Assembly (NCBI GenBank): GCA_037893225.1
Contig: JAZGUH010000057.1
Span: forward strand, 434,001 to 498,000
Source: Hippasteria phrygiana
Taxonomy: Eukaryota; Echinodermata; Asteroidea; Valvatida; Goniasteridae
Length of the DNA stretch: 64,000 bases
Reading direction: 5' to 3'
Shown here: positions 48,409-57,854 of the stretch, piece after piece
Position numbering within the stretch: the first letter of the stretch is position 1
How the letters are laid out: every line of letters begins with the position of its first letter
Made by a program: the position numbers and the translations under genes
The notes under the pieces: generated by a model
Database searches by the model: none
What the model was told of the DNA's origin: nothing
Seen by the model: only the letters and a program-made list of their open reading frames with translations

Positions 48409-49232
48409 TTAAAACCACACTTTTTGCCCCGATATGTCTGAAGAGCCCGCCTCCCCCAAACAATCAAAACACAGATTTAAAAAAGAATAATAATCAAATA
48501 AACAAACTAAAACAAAATTCCCCACACAAAAAACAAAATATGCCGGGCAGACAGATAAAAACCATAGAAAGAAATATAGGGGAAGGGGAAAGAAATTGAA
48601 AAATAATACTCATTACCCTGAAACACCCAGCCTAATCGTAAGCTTCGCATTTAATTGTAAACTGAAACGCTGCAGAATGCACACAGGGGTAGGCCTACAT
48701 TTAAACAAAGTATTATAGACGTCGACACAATTGTGCCAGCTGGTGAGATGCACCGTTTAACGGTTGAAAGGACCATCCAAACTGTAAAATATTTTCACTT
48801 ATTAGATAGAAAGACAAAATCTTTTTAGCTGGTTTTGTTTTTGATGACAGTTTCTGAGTCTTCCAAACCATCGGCACACCTGTCATTCCTGTTGGGAAAA
48901 AATAGGAAAATATAATCAACGGTAACGCAGCAGATTATTGTGATTTTATTTGTAAAATGATATACAGTTTCATTGGACATTTACAATCACCTGTTGCCGG
49001 TGCCGGCGAGCCTTTCCTCTACAATAATCTCTACAAGAGAGCACATGGTCGCTGACTCCGCGGAACGTCCGCATTATTTCTAAGGTGAATTAAATAGGCC
49101 TACATGCAGCTGAATTAAAATAAACGCATGAGTGAAAATGATTCGCGAACAGATGACCCTTATGGTTGAAACGCGCGTGGATTTATTTTTAACCGAGAAA
49201 CGGATATTTTAACCGAGAAGATGTTCATAGTG

Positions 49233-49381
49233 TCCAGATGGTGCTGAGGCAAGTATCCATTCTTTGAGGTCACCCATGATGAAGAGGCATGCAAAGGAGG
49301 GGGCCATGCAAGTACATGTACCCATGGCTGTACAGTGTACCTGTAGTGTTTTCCTAGGAAAAAGAAGATTGTTCTTGAGAC
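49233..49381 (-). pseudogene. Penelope-like RT, piece 4 (GTxMGT...APS block)
   Basis: LKNNLLFPRKTLQVHCTAMG, then MAPSFACLFIMGDLKEWIL. It corresponds to the 'F----Y-QI-GTAMGT--AP--A--FM' block. It ends exactly at the CACTA insertion site. Confidence 0.85.
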
Positions 49382-49879
49382 GTTTTCATCACACTATGTA
49401 CGTTCCACCCGTGTAGAAGTCTACACGGGTCCAACCCTTGTAGACTTCTTAAAATTTCAACACGGGTCAACTACGCTGCCTTTTCACACTACTCAACGCA
49501 ACACCAGCATTTGTGCTGCACGTGTAATGTTTTGGCCCGCGTATTGTGCGATCATTTCACACTACACACATGTCCGGCCGTTCTACACGGATCAAATCAG
49601 AAAATCTAAATTAACAACTACAGCGTGTGGTGCTGTGCACGCACGTGCACGGGTCGAACTCAACCCAGAGGTGTTCATACTACGACTTTCAACACGGGTC
49701 AAACTTCTCTACACGGGTCGAGAGCTCTCAACCCACCTCCCGAGCAGGGTTAGTTTCGACACGGATTGAGCACTCTACACAGGTCAGTTCTGTTGAAATG
49801 TTGTTGTGTGATAAGATCAGTCTTGTTAACACGTGTCGGACCCGTGTACAACATGGAGATTTTTCGTAGTGTGAAAAGG
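49382..49879. mobile_element. Insertion with TTTTCACACTA-like ends and ACACGGGTC repeats
   Basis: It separates two Penelope-like RT pieces that are otherwise contiguous. The right end reads CGTAGTGTGAAAAGG and the left end CGTTTTCATCACACTATG, an imperfect inverted pair. A further CCTTTTCACACTACTC lies at 49471. The interior repeats CTACACGGGTC and its complement more than ten times. Non-coding, superfamily unassigned. Confidence 0.6.
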
Positions 49880-50110
49880 CCTTTGGTTAGTACAAGTCTC
49901 ATGAGGGTGCCAATATCACTGATGGGTGGGGGCGTGTGAACTGCCTTGGCCAGGGCTGCGGAGCAAGCACGAATACCTTCCTTGTGGGGGATGTTGGTAC
50001 ATGTATACAGAGATGAGACGTCAACAGTCCCAATGATGGCTGTCCTTGATTCCTTCTAGCTTGCGCAGGAAGTCGTGGGTATGATGGGATTTGTGGTACA
50101 CGTATGTTGA
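49880..50110 (-). pseudogene. Penelope-like RT, piece 3 (DVSSLYTNIPH block)
   Basis: SHHTHDFLRKLEGIKDS, then after a frameshift GTVDVSSLYTCTNIPHKEGI and RACSAALAKAVHTPPP. DVSSLYTNIPH-EGI holds the first catalytic Asp of the palm domain; the extra CT codons derive from a TACATG-type slip. Confidence 0.85.
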
Positions 50111-50411
50111 CGTATATTGCGGATGTATCACTTTAGTTTATTCACAGGCTGGTACACATGTATGTTGCACTCGTACAGTAGGCTATAAGCCGTTGCCCGG
50201 ATCGGGTCTTTTGTGGCTATGGCTTCAAATTTAGCCATTGACTGGCTACGGTGAAGAGCTGTAGCCATTGATAATAATGTCTGTGAGATAGTCTTACATC
50301 GGGATGATAGGCATGTTGCCAAAATACTGTACAAACACTATGACAACACGAACCATTCAAATTATCTCTTATATAGGTTTTCTATCATAAACCCCAGAAA
50401 TATATGTGTAC

Positions 50412-50928
50412 AAGAAGTTTCCCAAGACACACATTATAAAATCAGGCATGCAAAGGTCTTTTTTAACTAATATTTATTGATTTCTTTGTAACACTGTCAG
50501 GTAAAGTCAGAAGTAGATAGTATCGATTCTTGGCATATTGAATTATGCATTATTCAAAAATCACCGGGATCGCTGGTTCAGTTAATCAATTGCTGCTACA
50601 GAATCGAAGCACAGCCTACACCGGGTTTGAACTCGTAAATCTGACCCCCCAAAAATATTGCACACTATTAATCACCAGAAGGGTTTCAAGTTGGTCGTTA
50701 GCTTCACTTCCATGGGATTTGCATTCTTGTAAAAAACCCGGTTTCAAAGAATCTCATAAAAACTATGACAGCAACAGAGAAAATCAACGAATATCACTGC
50801 TTGTAAAAGGCTATTTTGCAATTCAATCACGCAACACCATTATACCTATTCAAACGCAAATAAGCACCTCATTGCTTAAAAAAAGAAACTGATCTGACGT
50901 CAGTTGTACAACACAAAGGGTAAACTGT
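50412..50928 (-). repeat. 530-bp dispersed repeat, copy 2
   Basis: Reverse-complement match of 42967-43512 (see there). Together with adjacent unassigned DNA (50111-50411 and 50929-50989) it separates Penelope-like pieces 2 and 3. Confidence 0.75.
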
Positions 50929-50989
50929 AGATCTGCGCAATGAGCAAAACTAAGTTGGCAGAGGAAACATGCGTGGGTACGATTTGAGA

Positions 50990-51198
50990 AAACTGTCAAT
51001 AAATAGGGAGATGTGTCATCACAGTACCAGAGACGATGGGCCTACCAGAATTGCTGGCCTTGTGAATCTTTGCAAGAAGACAACATCTAGCAGTCATACA
51101 GTCAGAGGGGAAAGAGATTTGTGAGCTTTCTTGGACATTGGTCACGTGATTGTATATCGTCATCAGGTACCTGTTGTATCTCTTGAGAATGAACCTGT
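50990..51198 (-). pseudogene. Penelope-like RT, piece 2
   Basis: Reads RYNRYLMTIYNHVTNVQESS and, further on, LLAKIHKASNSGRPIVSGTV. This is the '-LPKIHK---GRPIVS' block. After it the frame loses similarity where other repeat DNA begins. Confidence 0.85.
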
Positions 51199-52803
51199 CA
51201 GTGCTGTAGCTGAGTCCGAGTCCTTGGGGTCCGAGTCCTTGTGTCCGAGTCTGAGTCAGAGTTCTTGTGTGAATCTCAAGTACATGTACAGTGTTCTCGT
51301 TTACACCGAGACAGTACACAAATACTACATAGCATGGTCAAAAAGGGTATTTACGGTAATAAGAGGCTTTTATTTATGGCTAAGAGAATGACATTTAAAT
51401 ATAACCTATAAATAAAGTCCATACATGACATACATGTATGTGATTTTGGGTACACATGTAAACACCTGCAAGTACTGTCTAGTACTTCATCACTCTAGCG
51501 AAAAATCCCTTAAACAAATTGGATTTGCACAGTAGTTTGAGAAACTTCAAAGGAACCTTGTCATGTACACAACCTTTTGAAATTACTTTCAGCAATTATT
51601 ATTTGAGATTATAATGGAAGAGTAAAGAAAAACTAATAGGCTTTGTGATGATACTGAACTACCAATTTGAAAATGACGTGAAAGAAATAACACCTACTGC
51701 AACCGTGCAGAGAACATGTTCCAAAAAAAAAAAAATTTGAACAAAAATTACGCTTTGCATGTGCCTCTAACGTCATCATAAAAACGTCAATTTTTTCAAC
51801 TTTATCTGTCTTTTTTCCAAACCAAAATTGCCTCTGGAGATTTAATTATACTGAAAAATACAAAAATATAAAATGTTATTCAACCGGGTTTGTTTTACTT
51901 CAACCAATGATTAGTTTGATTACTCAAAAACTGGTCTTGGGGAACATTCCTCTTTAGCAGGGCTGTAGTCGAGTCCCGATCCGAGTCTGATGACAAAACA
52001 GTAAAAAAGTGAACTTGCGTCCACCAGCACCAGGAGACCAAAACTAAAAAAAAGAAGCTAATATCTGTTCTTGGCTAGAGCCCTGGCTGAAATATAGACT
52101 TGAAGCAGGATTATATATTTCATATGGTCCTGGAGTCATGTCTGGACTCGACGAGTCCAGACTTGACCGAGTCCAGTCATGATTCCAAGACGGTCTACCC
52201 TAATCCAGATTTCAGGTCATTTTTCAGGGCTATAGTCGAGTCCGATCCGAGTCCGACGCTAAAACAGTAAAAAAGTGGACTTATTAAGTGAACAAGGATT
52301 CCAAAACACAAAACAATGAGTTGAAATCTTCACTTGGGTAGGGTGGAGCCCTGGCTCAAATGTAGACTTGCAGCAGGATTCTAAAATACTTTTTCAATAT
52401 TATATTGTCTTGGAATCATGCCTGGACTTGGCCAAGTCCAGACTCGCCCAGTCCAGGCATGACTCTAAGACTGTAATGATATGAAAAAAGTACTTCATGG
52501 TCTACTTTCATCCTAGTTCTGGAAGTGTATTGCTCGAACACCATGGGCCCGTGGACGAGGTCGATGCGTACTACCGAATTAAGTACATGTGTATAAAACA
52601 TTGTAAAATGTACATGTAGGCTACTGACGGGATTTGAAAACTAAACACTCCGACTTTGTTAAAAAAATGCGCTAAAATTAAAGGTAAAAATCTGCTTTTT
52701 TTTGGACGGACTCGGGCCGAATCCTCCAGCTAGTCGAGTCCTTATTGTCAGAGTCCGAGTCCTGACTGTCCTTGAAAATCGGGACTAGAGTCCTCCAGCA
52801 CTG
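51199..52803. mobile_element. hAT-type element (GAGTCCGAGTCC family)
   Basis: CAGTGCTGTAGCTGAGTCC at the left and GGACTAGAGTCCTCCAGCACTG-type right end, flanked by GAACCTGT (51191-51198) and GTACCTGT (52804-52811), an 8-bp duplication with one mismatch. GAGTCCGAGTCC words fill both ends. An internal direct duplication (about 51960-52100 against 52225-52370, sharing AAAACAGTAAAAAAGTG) is present. 1605 bp, no transposase recognised. Confidence 0.88.
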
Positions 52804-52940
52804 GTACCTGTGGGGTCAGAGTCAAGGGAGATGTAAATGTATGTAGTTAGTGTGATTATTCAACTGGCGTAGGGTCTTGTCGATGTACTGCTGATGATCC
52901 ATGATGACCTAATCTGAACCTTTATCTGCTGGTTTAATAA
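52804..52940 (-). pseudogene. Penelope-like RT, piece 1 (N-terminal)
   Basis: Reads IKPADKGS, a stop, then VIMDHQQYIDKTLRQ. ADKG(S)-VV-- -QY is the typical N-terminal block of Penelope-like RTs. The 5' side ends in a (TAA)n tract at 52935-52960. Confidence 0.75.
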
Positions 52941-53658
52941 TAATAATAATAATAATAATATGTACATGAATTCATTTTACAAAGGTTTCGTGTGTATAAT
53001 ATTGTGTGCATATTTTGTCAGTACGAATCTGGTTCAAATTATTTTTCGATCAATCCCCATGTCGATTGGCCACTATCAAGTCACTTCAATTTTTGGCTTG
53101 ATATTCCTGACATTGCAGTTGAAGCTGCAGCCAAGCAATTCAGACATATTTTCAAAATGACCACAAATCCAAGGCCGCAGCCAATTAGAAAATGCAGCAA
53201 AATGTTCCCAGATGATAAGTTGTGGGCTGTATACATGTACATGTGATGTATGTGTAATATGAGATGAAACGTGGGTGACTGGTTGCCATTAATAGGACAT
53301 GGAAGGTTGGTATTGGATTTGGGGTCAAAATGTCAAAGGTCAATCTCGCCATTATGAGATACATGTATACGAAACGATGTTTTCTGGATGATGACTTTTG
53401 TGCTGTTTTCCATGAAAGTTACACGTAAATAAAGGGTTTTCTTTTAAAAGTTATGGATTGGCATTAGTTTAGGGTCAAAAGGTCAAATTTCAGAACTCTC
53501 TTAAACTCAAAGATTGTATCCTTTATACCCTTAGCTGGCAAACAAGGGGCTGAGGGGTTTGACAGCTTTGCTGTTATTTGTTAGTCTGAGGTGGTGGTTG
53601 TATTTTCTGTCAGGTTGATCAAGGGGCAAATTTGAAGAAGTGTGTGAATAGTCTATGT

Positions 53659-53826
53659 GAAGTGACTAACTCTAAAAAGAGAAGCATATATTTTACAAGA
53701 AAGAGAGGTACACTAACGTGATGTTTCGGCCAGTAAACTGTGACCATCATCAGTTCTGAGAAACATTAATTTAATACCTCTAGTTCTTCTGAAAACCATA
53801 ATTATCTTTTTAGCATTAGACACTTC
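53659..53826. mobile_element. MITE of the GAAGTGACTAACTCT family, copy 2
   Basis: GAAGTGACTAACTCTAAAA at 53659 is mirrored imperfectly by TTTTTAGCATTAGACACTTC ending 53826. Related to 12557-12704. It ends about 120 bp before the PDE exon at 53949. Confidence 0.65.
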
Positions 53827-53948
53827 ACATGATGTATCTGCAGACTTCTCTCAATCATTGTCAATCTGTACTTTCCTTGTGCAAAGCCTCAATTCATATT
53901 GATATCGGGCCAGTAACGATTTACCAATTTGTTTGCATTGTGTTTTAG

Positions 53949-54036
53949 GTCTGAGTCGCCTCTGGCCCAGCTCTATTCAACATCCACCATGGAACATCAT
54001 CATTTTGACCAGTGTATCATGATTCTCAGTAGCAAG
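53949..54036 (+). CDS. PDE exon 8 of window: LAQLY...MEHHHF block
   Basis: 88 nt: 1 nt completing the split codon, then 29 codons ([20 protein letters not shown], then QCIMILSSK). The acceptor is GTGTTTTAG and the donor [18 protein letters not shown] is the conserved catalytic-pocket segment of PDE5; PDE11 has a variant of it. The 11-kb intron before it holds the broken Penelope-like element and the CACTA element. Confidence 0.95.
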
Positions 54037-54954
54037 GTAGGCTGTGTTGCCTGGCCATGTTTCTAACTCTCCCAGTGTTTGTCTCTCAGATTTGGCTCCA
54101 AATATTCTAAAAAATATTCACATACATTGGAATGTTCCTGCAGGCTTTCAAGTATTCCTATTTGTCCTACAATCTCCAATTGTGTCGTTGCCTTGCTCCT
54201 ACTTTTCCTATTTTTTCTTGAAATTCCTATTTGTTCCTACTTTTTCCTACTTTTTCCTACTTTTTTGTCCAACTGCGAAAAATGAATATGAATATTCTTT
54301 AGAACAGTGTTATACACGAAAATCCCACATTGAAGAGCACGGGTGCAGGAGTACTGGAACTTTACTTCTAAGAACTTAGTTAAAGAGGGAGCACAAGTGT
54401 TGTGAGTACAGAACATGCCAAATGAGGCTTGTGATGCTCTGGACATGGGTGAGGAGTATCAACAAAAACTACTCCTGAAAGTTGGAATGCTGCTTGTGTG
54501 TGTTCCCATTGGGAATGTGCCATATTCCCATGGTTTCCCAACTGGAATAGGCTGTTCCGGAGTTAACTTGTCCAGTGTTCCCATGGGATCACCTGGTGTC
54601 TCCAAGCTTTTCCCAGTGGGAACAGCAGGTGTTCCCGGTTTGAACAGGCGGTGTTCTTGATGGAATGTTGAAAACATTTTGACATTAGAGACCCTCTCTT
54701 ACAAACCCAGACCAAAACAACCGCAGCCATACTCCAAGTAGTTTGGAAGCACTGAACGCATGGTTTTCATTTTTCATAGCAATTGAGAACCAACTTGTGG
54801 GGACATTTTCATTGTCCTAACAAAAATGTGTGCTGTCTAATATTTCAACCATGTTTATCTTGAAGATACTTTTTGATTAAAAGATAAAGAATTTCACAAA
54901 TGACAGATATTGTTGACAATTTTAGAATGTGGATGATTACACATGAAGTGCCTT
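54037..54954. other. Intron stretch with TTCCCATGGGAA-rich segment
   Basis: 54480-54660 is a run of irregular GTTCCCA/GGGAAC words that leaves a frame open without protein-like composition. A TTTTTCCTAC tandem lies at 54235-54265. No gene. Confidence 0.5.
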
Positions 54955-55870
54955 ATACCCCGTTCTCACTTGAACGATTTTTTGTACAACTGCGGTGCGA
55001 CAAAAAAATCGTACAGCCGTGCGATTTCCATACGACTTTCTTTGTTTCTTTCCCGCGCAGTCTCAGTTGTACAACTGCTGTGCGACTGCCGTTCAACTCT
55101 CGTGCGACTTTTCCTCCCGAAACATCCGATAATGGTTCAAGTTCCGTGCGACTGCCGTACAACCTGTACGAGTCCCGCGCAAGCGCCGTGTGATTGTTGT
55201 TCAATTTGCGTGCGACATGTGCGCATGCGGTACAACCGCCGTACAACCAATCAGAGCGCCGTGCGACCACTGTACAAGTGCCGTTCGATCCGCGCGAATC
55301 CCATAAAAGCAGGGCCTTTTGGCATCGATCTTCAAAACCGCACTTGATGTTCGACAGTCAACAAGTATTCAACACAATACAACGATGCCACCGAAGAAGA
55401 GTGATGGCAAGCAGGCAGGCAGCAAGAACGGCAAGGCCAGGTTGGACGGCAGTAGCACCGCGCTCGCATGGGGTCGCACCGCACTTGCATGAGATTCCTA
55501 CAGCTTGTACAGCAGTCTGATGGCAGTCGCACCGGGCTCTCATGAGATTCGCACATGTTGCACGGCAGTTGCACGGCAGTCTGATGGATGTCGCACGGGA
55601 GTCGCACGGGTCCTGCTGGGAGTCGCACGGCTGAGCCATGCGACTCTCTTCAGACTCCTGTGCGACCTATCAGACTGCCGTGCGACTGCTGTGCGACCAC
55701 CATGCGAACCGTGCGACAGCCGTATGGAAATTTTCAACATTTGAAAAAACTCGCACGGGCATGCGACCCGTCCGAATTACACACGACACCCCTACAACCT
55801 GTGCGAATCATCAACAGACTGCAGTGTGACTCCCGTACACCCTGTGCGATTTGGTCTGAAATTTATTTAT
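54955..55870. repeat. Degenerate GTGCGACTGCC repeat array around a short ORF start
   Basis: Dozens of GTGCGAC/GTCGCAC-type words with TGCCGT or ACGGCAG linkers. They are mainly in + orientation at 54990-55300 and 55630-55860, and in - orientation at 55440-55625. Several frames stay open only because of this reiteration. At 55385 an ATG starts MPPKKSDGKQAGSKNGKAR, which soon runs into the repeats. The layout suggests an internally deleted DNA transposon with subterminal repeats, but no terminal inverted repeat was fixed. Confidence 0.55.
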
Positions 55871-56185
55871 TTTGGTCTACCATTTTTGTTCAACCATTGA
55901 CATATTGGAAAAGCATTTGTTAAAAGAACTAGTGATTTTTCTTGTGGTGGTGACATCAAAATGTTAGATGATGTTCATCTGAACATCATCTGAATAATTG
56001 ACAATTTGAAGAAAACATCTCTTAACCCAAACTAGCAAAACAGTAGCTGACATTACCTTACTTCAGACTCGGAGGTTATCTGAAGTTGAATTTTATACGA
56101 CTTTTTTACTTATAATTCGTCAAACAATCCACAAGGGAAACTGACTCGGTAAATTTGAATACATTTTCAAAGTTAACAAAGAAAC

Positions 56186-56258
56186 TGGCAGGAGCGGGAT
56201 TCGAACCTGCGACCTCCGGATTACCGTACCAGTGCTCTACCAACTGAGCTATCTTGCC
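56186..56258 (-). tRNA. tRNA-like sequence, anticodon GGT (Thr-type), within a repeat
   Basis: 73 nt folding as a full cloverleaf: acceptor GGCAAGA/TCCTGCC with discriminator A, D arm GCTC...GAGC, 5-bp anticodon arm around loop ACGGTAA, T arm with TTCGAAT loop. The A box (TAGCTCAGTTGGTAGAGC) and B box (GGTTCGAATCC) are intact. C at position 33 instead of U, a 31-39 mismatch and its place in a repeat suggest a tRNA-derived repeat or pseudogene. Confidence 0.6.
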
Positions 56259-56523
56259 CTACATGTATGTTGGCGGTCTCCCAGTTTCTTTGTTCACTTT
56301 GAAAATGTATTCAAATTTACCTAGTTTATTCAAATTTACCTGTTTGTGACGAATTATAGGTTAAGAAGTCGTATCCTCATTGAGTGATCCCCACAATGTC
56401 GCTTCCCAGGTTGTATCGTAAAATTGGGTGTGATCCCTGGCTATACGTCATTTTGGGCTTATGACTTCTGACTAGCGCCCACCCGAACAAAGATACTGAC
56501 AATTTGGAAGACCGCCAACGTAG

Positions 56524-56596
56524 GGCAAGATAGCTCAGTTGGTAGAGCGCCGGTACGGTAACCTGGAGGTCGCAGGTTCGAATCCCGCTCCTGCCA
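56524..56596 (+). tRNA. tRNA-like sequence, anticodon GGT (Thr-type), second copy
   Basis: 73 nt, nearly identical to the - strand copy at 56186-56258. It has the same acceptor, D and T arms and the same ACGGTAA loop; the anticodon stem differs (CCGGT/CCTGG). No genomic CCA and no clear T-run terminator (downstream CAGTTTCTTTG). Most likely tRNA-derived repeat sequence. Confidence 0.55.
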
Positions 56597-56806
56597 GTTT
56601 CTTTGTTCACTTTGAAAATGTATTCAAATATTCCTAGTCAGTTTCCCTTGTGGATTGTTTGATGAATTTTATTTATTTAGTTGAATTTTATTTATTCAGG
56701 CAAGCTGAAGCATTTTCAGGAGCCTAAATTGCATAATAGGTTTGAGAGGCCAGATTTTCGGAACAAAATGCTGATTGTGTTATCAACCCATTTTGTTTTG
56801 TTTCAG

Positions 56807-56907
56807 GGCAATGAGATCTTCATGAATCTGAATGCTGAGGAATATAGCCAAGCAATGCGCCTTCTGGAACATGCTATACTAGCCACTGACTTGGCTCTCT
56901 ACTTCAA
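56807..56907 (+). CDS. PDE exon 9 of window: catalytic core helix (ATDLALYFK)
   Basis: 101 nt, 33 codons plus 2 nt. It begins GNEIFMNLNAEEYSQAMRLL and ends in ILATDLALYF with a split Lys codon AA|G. The acceptor is GTTTTGTTTCAG and the donor GTGAGT. It matches the 'I...L-.-EY ... ILATDLALY' region of PDE5/11. The intron before it contains the tRNA-bearing palindromic repeat. The one after it contains the LINE, which starts within about 100 bp of the donor. Confidence 0.96.
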
Positions 56908-57064
56908 GTGAGTCCTTATCTCAAGTTTTATTCACGCTGGAATTGTTTTATGGTAAAACTCACTGAGATAGTGGTTTCTTTTCTCATTTCAATCCAGTGC
57001 AAACAGCCTTGGGAAATTTTCCTCTGATACTTTTTCCCAAGTCCAATGGTTAGTTCCAAGTCCA

Positions 57065-57854
57065 ATGGTTTTTCACCGCCTTGACCACCCACCATCCCAT
57101 GGTCTTGGTGTGTACGTCAAAGAAACTCTACCTGTAGCCCGCGAAAGCACTTTGGAATGTAACAATCAAGAGTACATGTGCTTTCGCCTGTCACTCCTCC
57201 ATTCTATTACTTACCTGTTTTTTCTATATCGTTCACCTTCTTCATCATTCTGTGCAGTGATAGATGCAATCTCTGACAGCATTGATCGTGCTATTTTCCT
57301 GCATCCTGCTGCTCAAGTCATGGTATTTGGTGACTTCAATGTCCATCATAAAGATTGGTTAATTCATTCCCGCAACACTGACATTGCCGGTACTGCAACA
57401 TATAATTTTTCAATCTATCAAGATCTTACTCAGATCGTTTTATCTCCTGCCCATATTCCGGATCGTGCTTCCGATGGTAGGTACTTGCTTGACCTTTTTC
57501 TTTGCTCTAACCCGGACGATTGTGTTGCCAAGGTCTTACCTCCAATTGGTAACTCTGATCATATAATTGTTTCTGTTTACGTTTCATATTCTTCTCCTCC
57601 GACTACATTTCAGCCTTTCCATAGTACTGTTTTTCAGTTTGGAAGGGCTGACTGGGATGGTTTTCGATGTTTTCCTGCTGATGTGCCTTGGTCCTCCGTT
57701 CTAAGTCTTGGTCCTGATTTGGCAGCAGAGGAGCTATCCCAATGGATTAGCCTTGGTATGGAGATATACATCCCTTCAACCTTTCAGCCCATTCTCAACC
57801 TTGGTACACCCCAGCATGTGCTGCAGCAATTGCACATCGAAACCATTTCTTTAA
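57065..57854 (+). pseudogene. LINE apurinic endonuclease domain (partial)
   Basis: GLGVYVKETLPVAR opens the visible part. VMVFGDFNVHHKDWL carries the GDFN motif, LLDLFLCSNPDD follows, and NSDHIIVSVYV carries the catalytic SDH. A one-base deletion near 57787 moves the frame to PWYTPACAAAIAHRNHFF, the conserved bridge to RT, which is cut at TTAA by the MITE. The enzyme nicks target DNA for target-primed reverse transcription. Confidence 0.85.

Larger units (their letters stand above)
44628..49232. mobile_element. CACTA-type DNA transposon with perfect 46-bp TIRs
   Basis: It begins CACTATGAACATCTTCTCGG, and the first 46 bases are identical to the inverted right end. The flank is a 3-bp duplication TCC (44625-44627 and 49233-49235). 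CACTA ends with 3-bp TSDs are the hallmark of the CACTA/EnSpm order. Subterminal repeats CTCGGTTAAAAT recur at 44640-44730 and 44826-44840. No transposase block (DDE or TNP2-like) was recognised in 4.6 kb; one candidate exon lies at 46553-46684 on the - strand. It holds a nested TTAA MITE. Identical TIRs suggest recent insertion. Confidence 0.9.
44440..52940 (-). mobile_element. Penelope-like element, broken into five coding pieces
   Basis: In N-to-C order on the - strand: 52940-52804 (PADKGS...VIMDHQQYIDKTLRQ); 51198-about 50990 (CLLAKIHKASNSGRPIVSG); about 50110-49880 (THDFLRKLEGIKDS, then VDVSSLYTCTNIPHKEG); 49381-49233 (LKNNLLFPRKTL, TAMGT, MAPSFACLFIMGDLKEWIL); 44627-44440 (WWRYTDDIFFI, TFTNHINSFHRNIKFTSE). 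These are the ordered RT blocks of Penelope-like elements, RYxDDIF being the catalytic one. The gaps are later insertions. No GIY-YIG endonuclease was recognised below 44440. Confidence 0.85.
56095..56665. mobile_element. Compound palindromic repeat carrying two tRNA-like sequences
   Basis: The left unit (56095-56373) has 28-bp imperfect inverted ends, ATACGACTTTTTTACTTATA and TATAGGTTAAGAAGTCGTAT, with a tRNA-like sequence in its middle flanked by inverted CAGTTTCTTTGTT-ACTTTG arms. The right part (about 56460-56665) is a truncated copy in the opposite direction. The outer words TCAAACAATCCACAAGGG and CCCTTGTGGATTGTTTGA mirror each other. A half copy lies at 4142-4250. Confidence 0.8.

Noticed and set aside
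55194..55923. Several frames over 90 codons on both strands
   Set aside because: All follow from the GTGCGAC/GTCGCAC repeat array, which keeps multiple frames open at once.
57000..57075. Tandem CCAAGTCCAATGGTT as LINE target-site duplication
   Set aside because: The two copies are adjacent to each other at the 5' side only and have no counterpart at the LINE 3' end near 60285.
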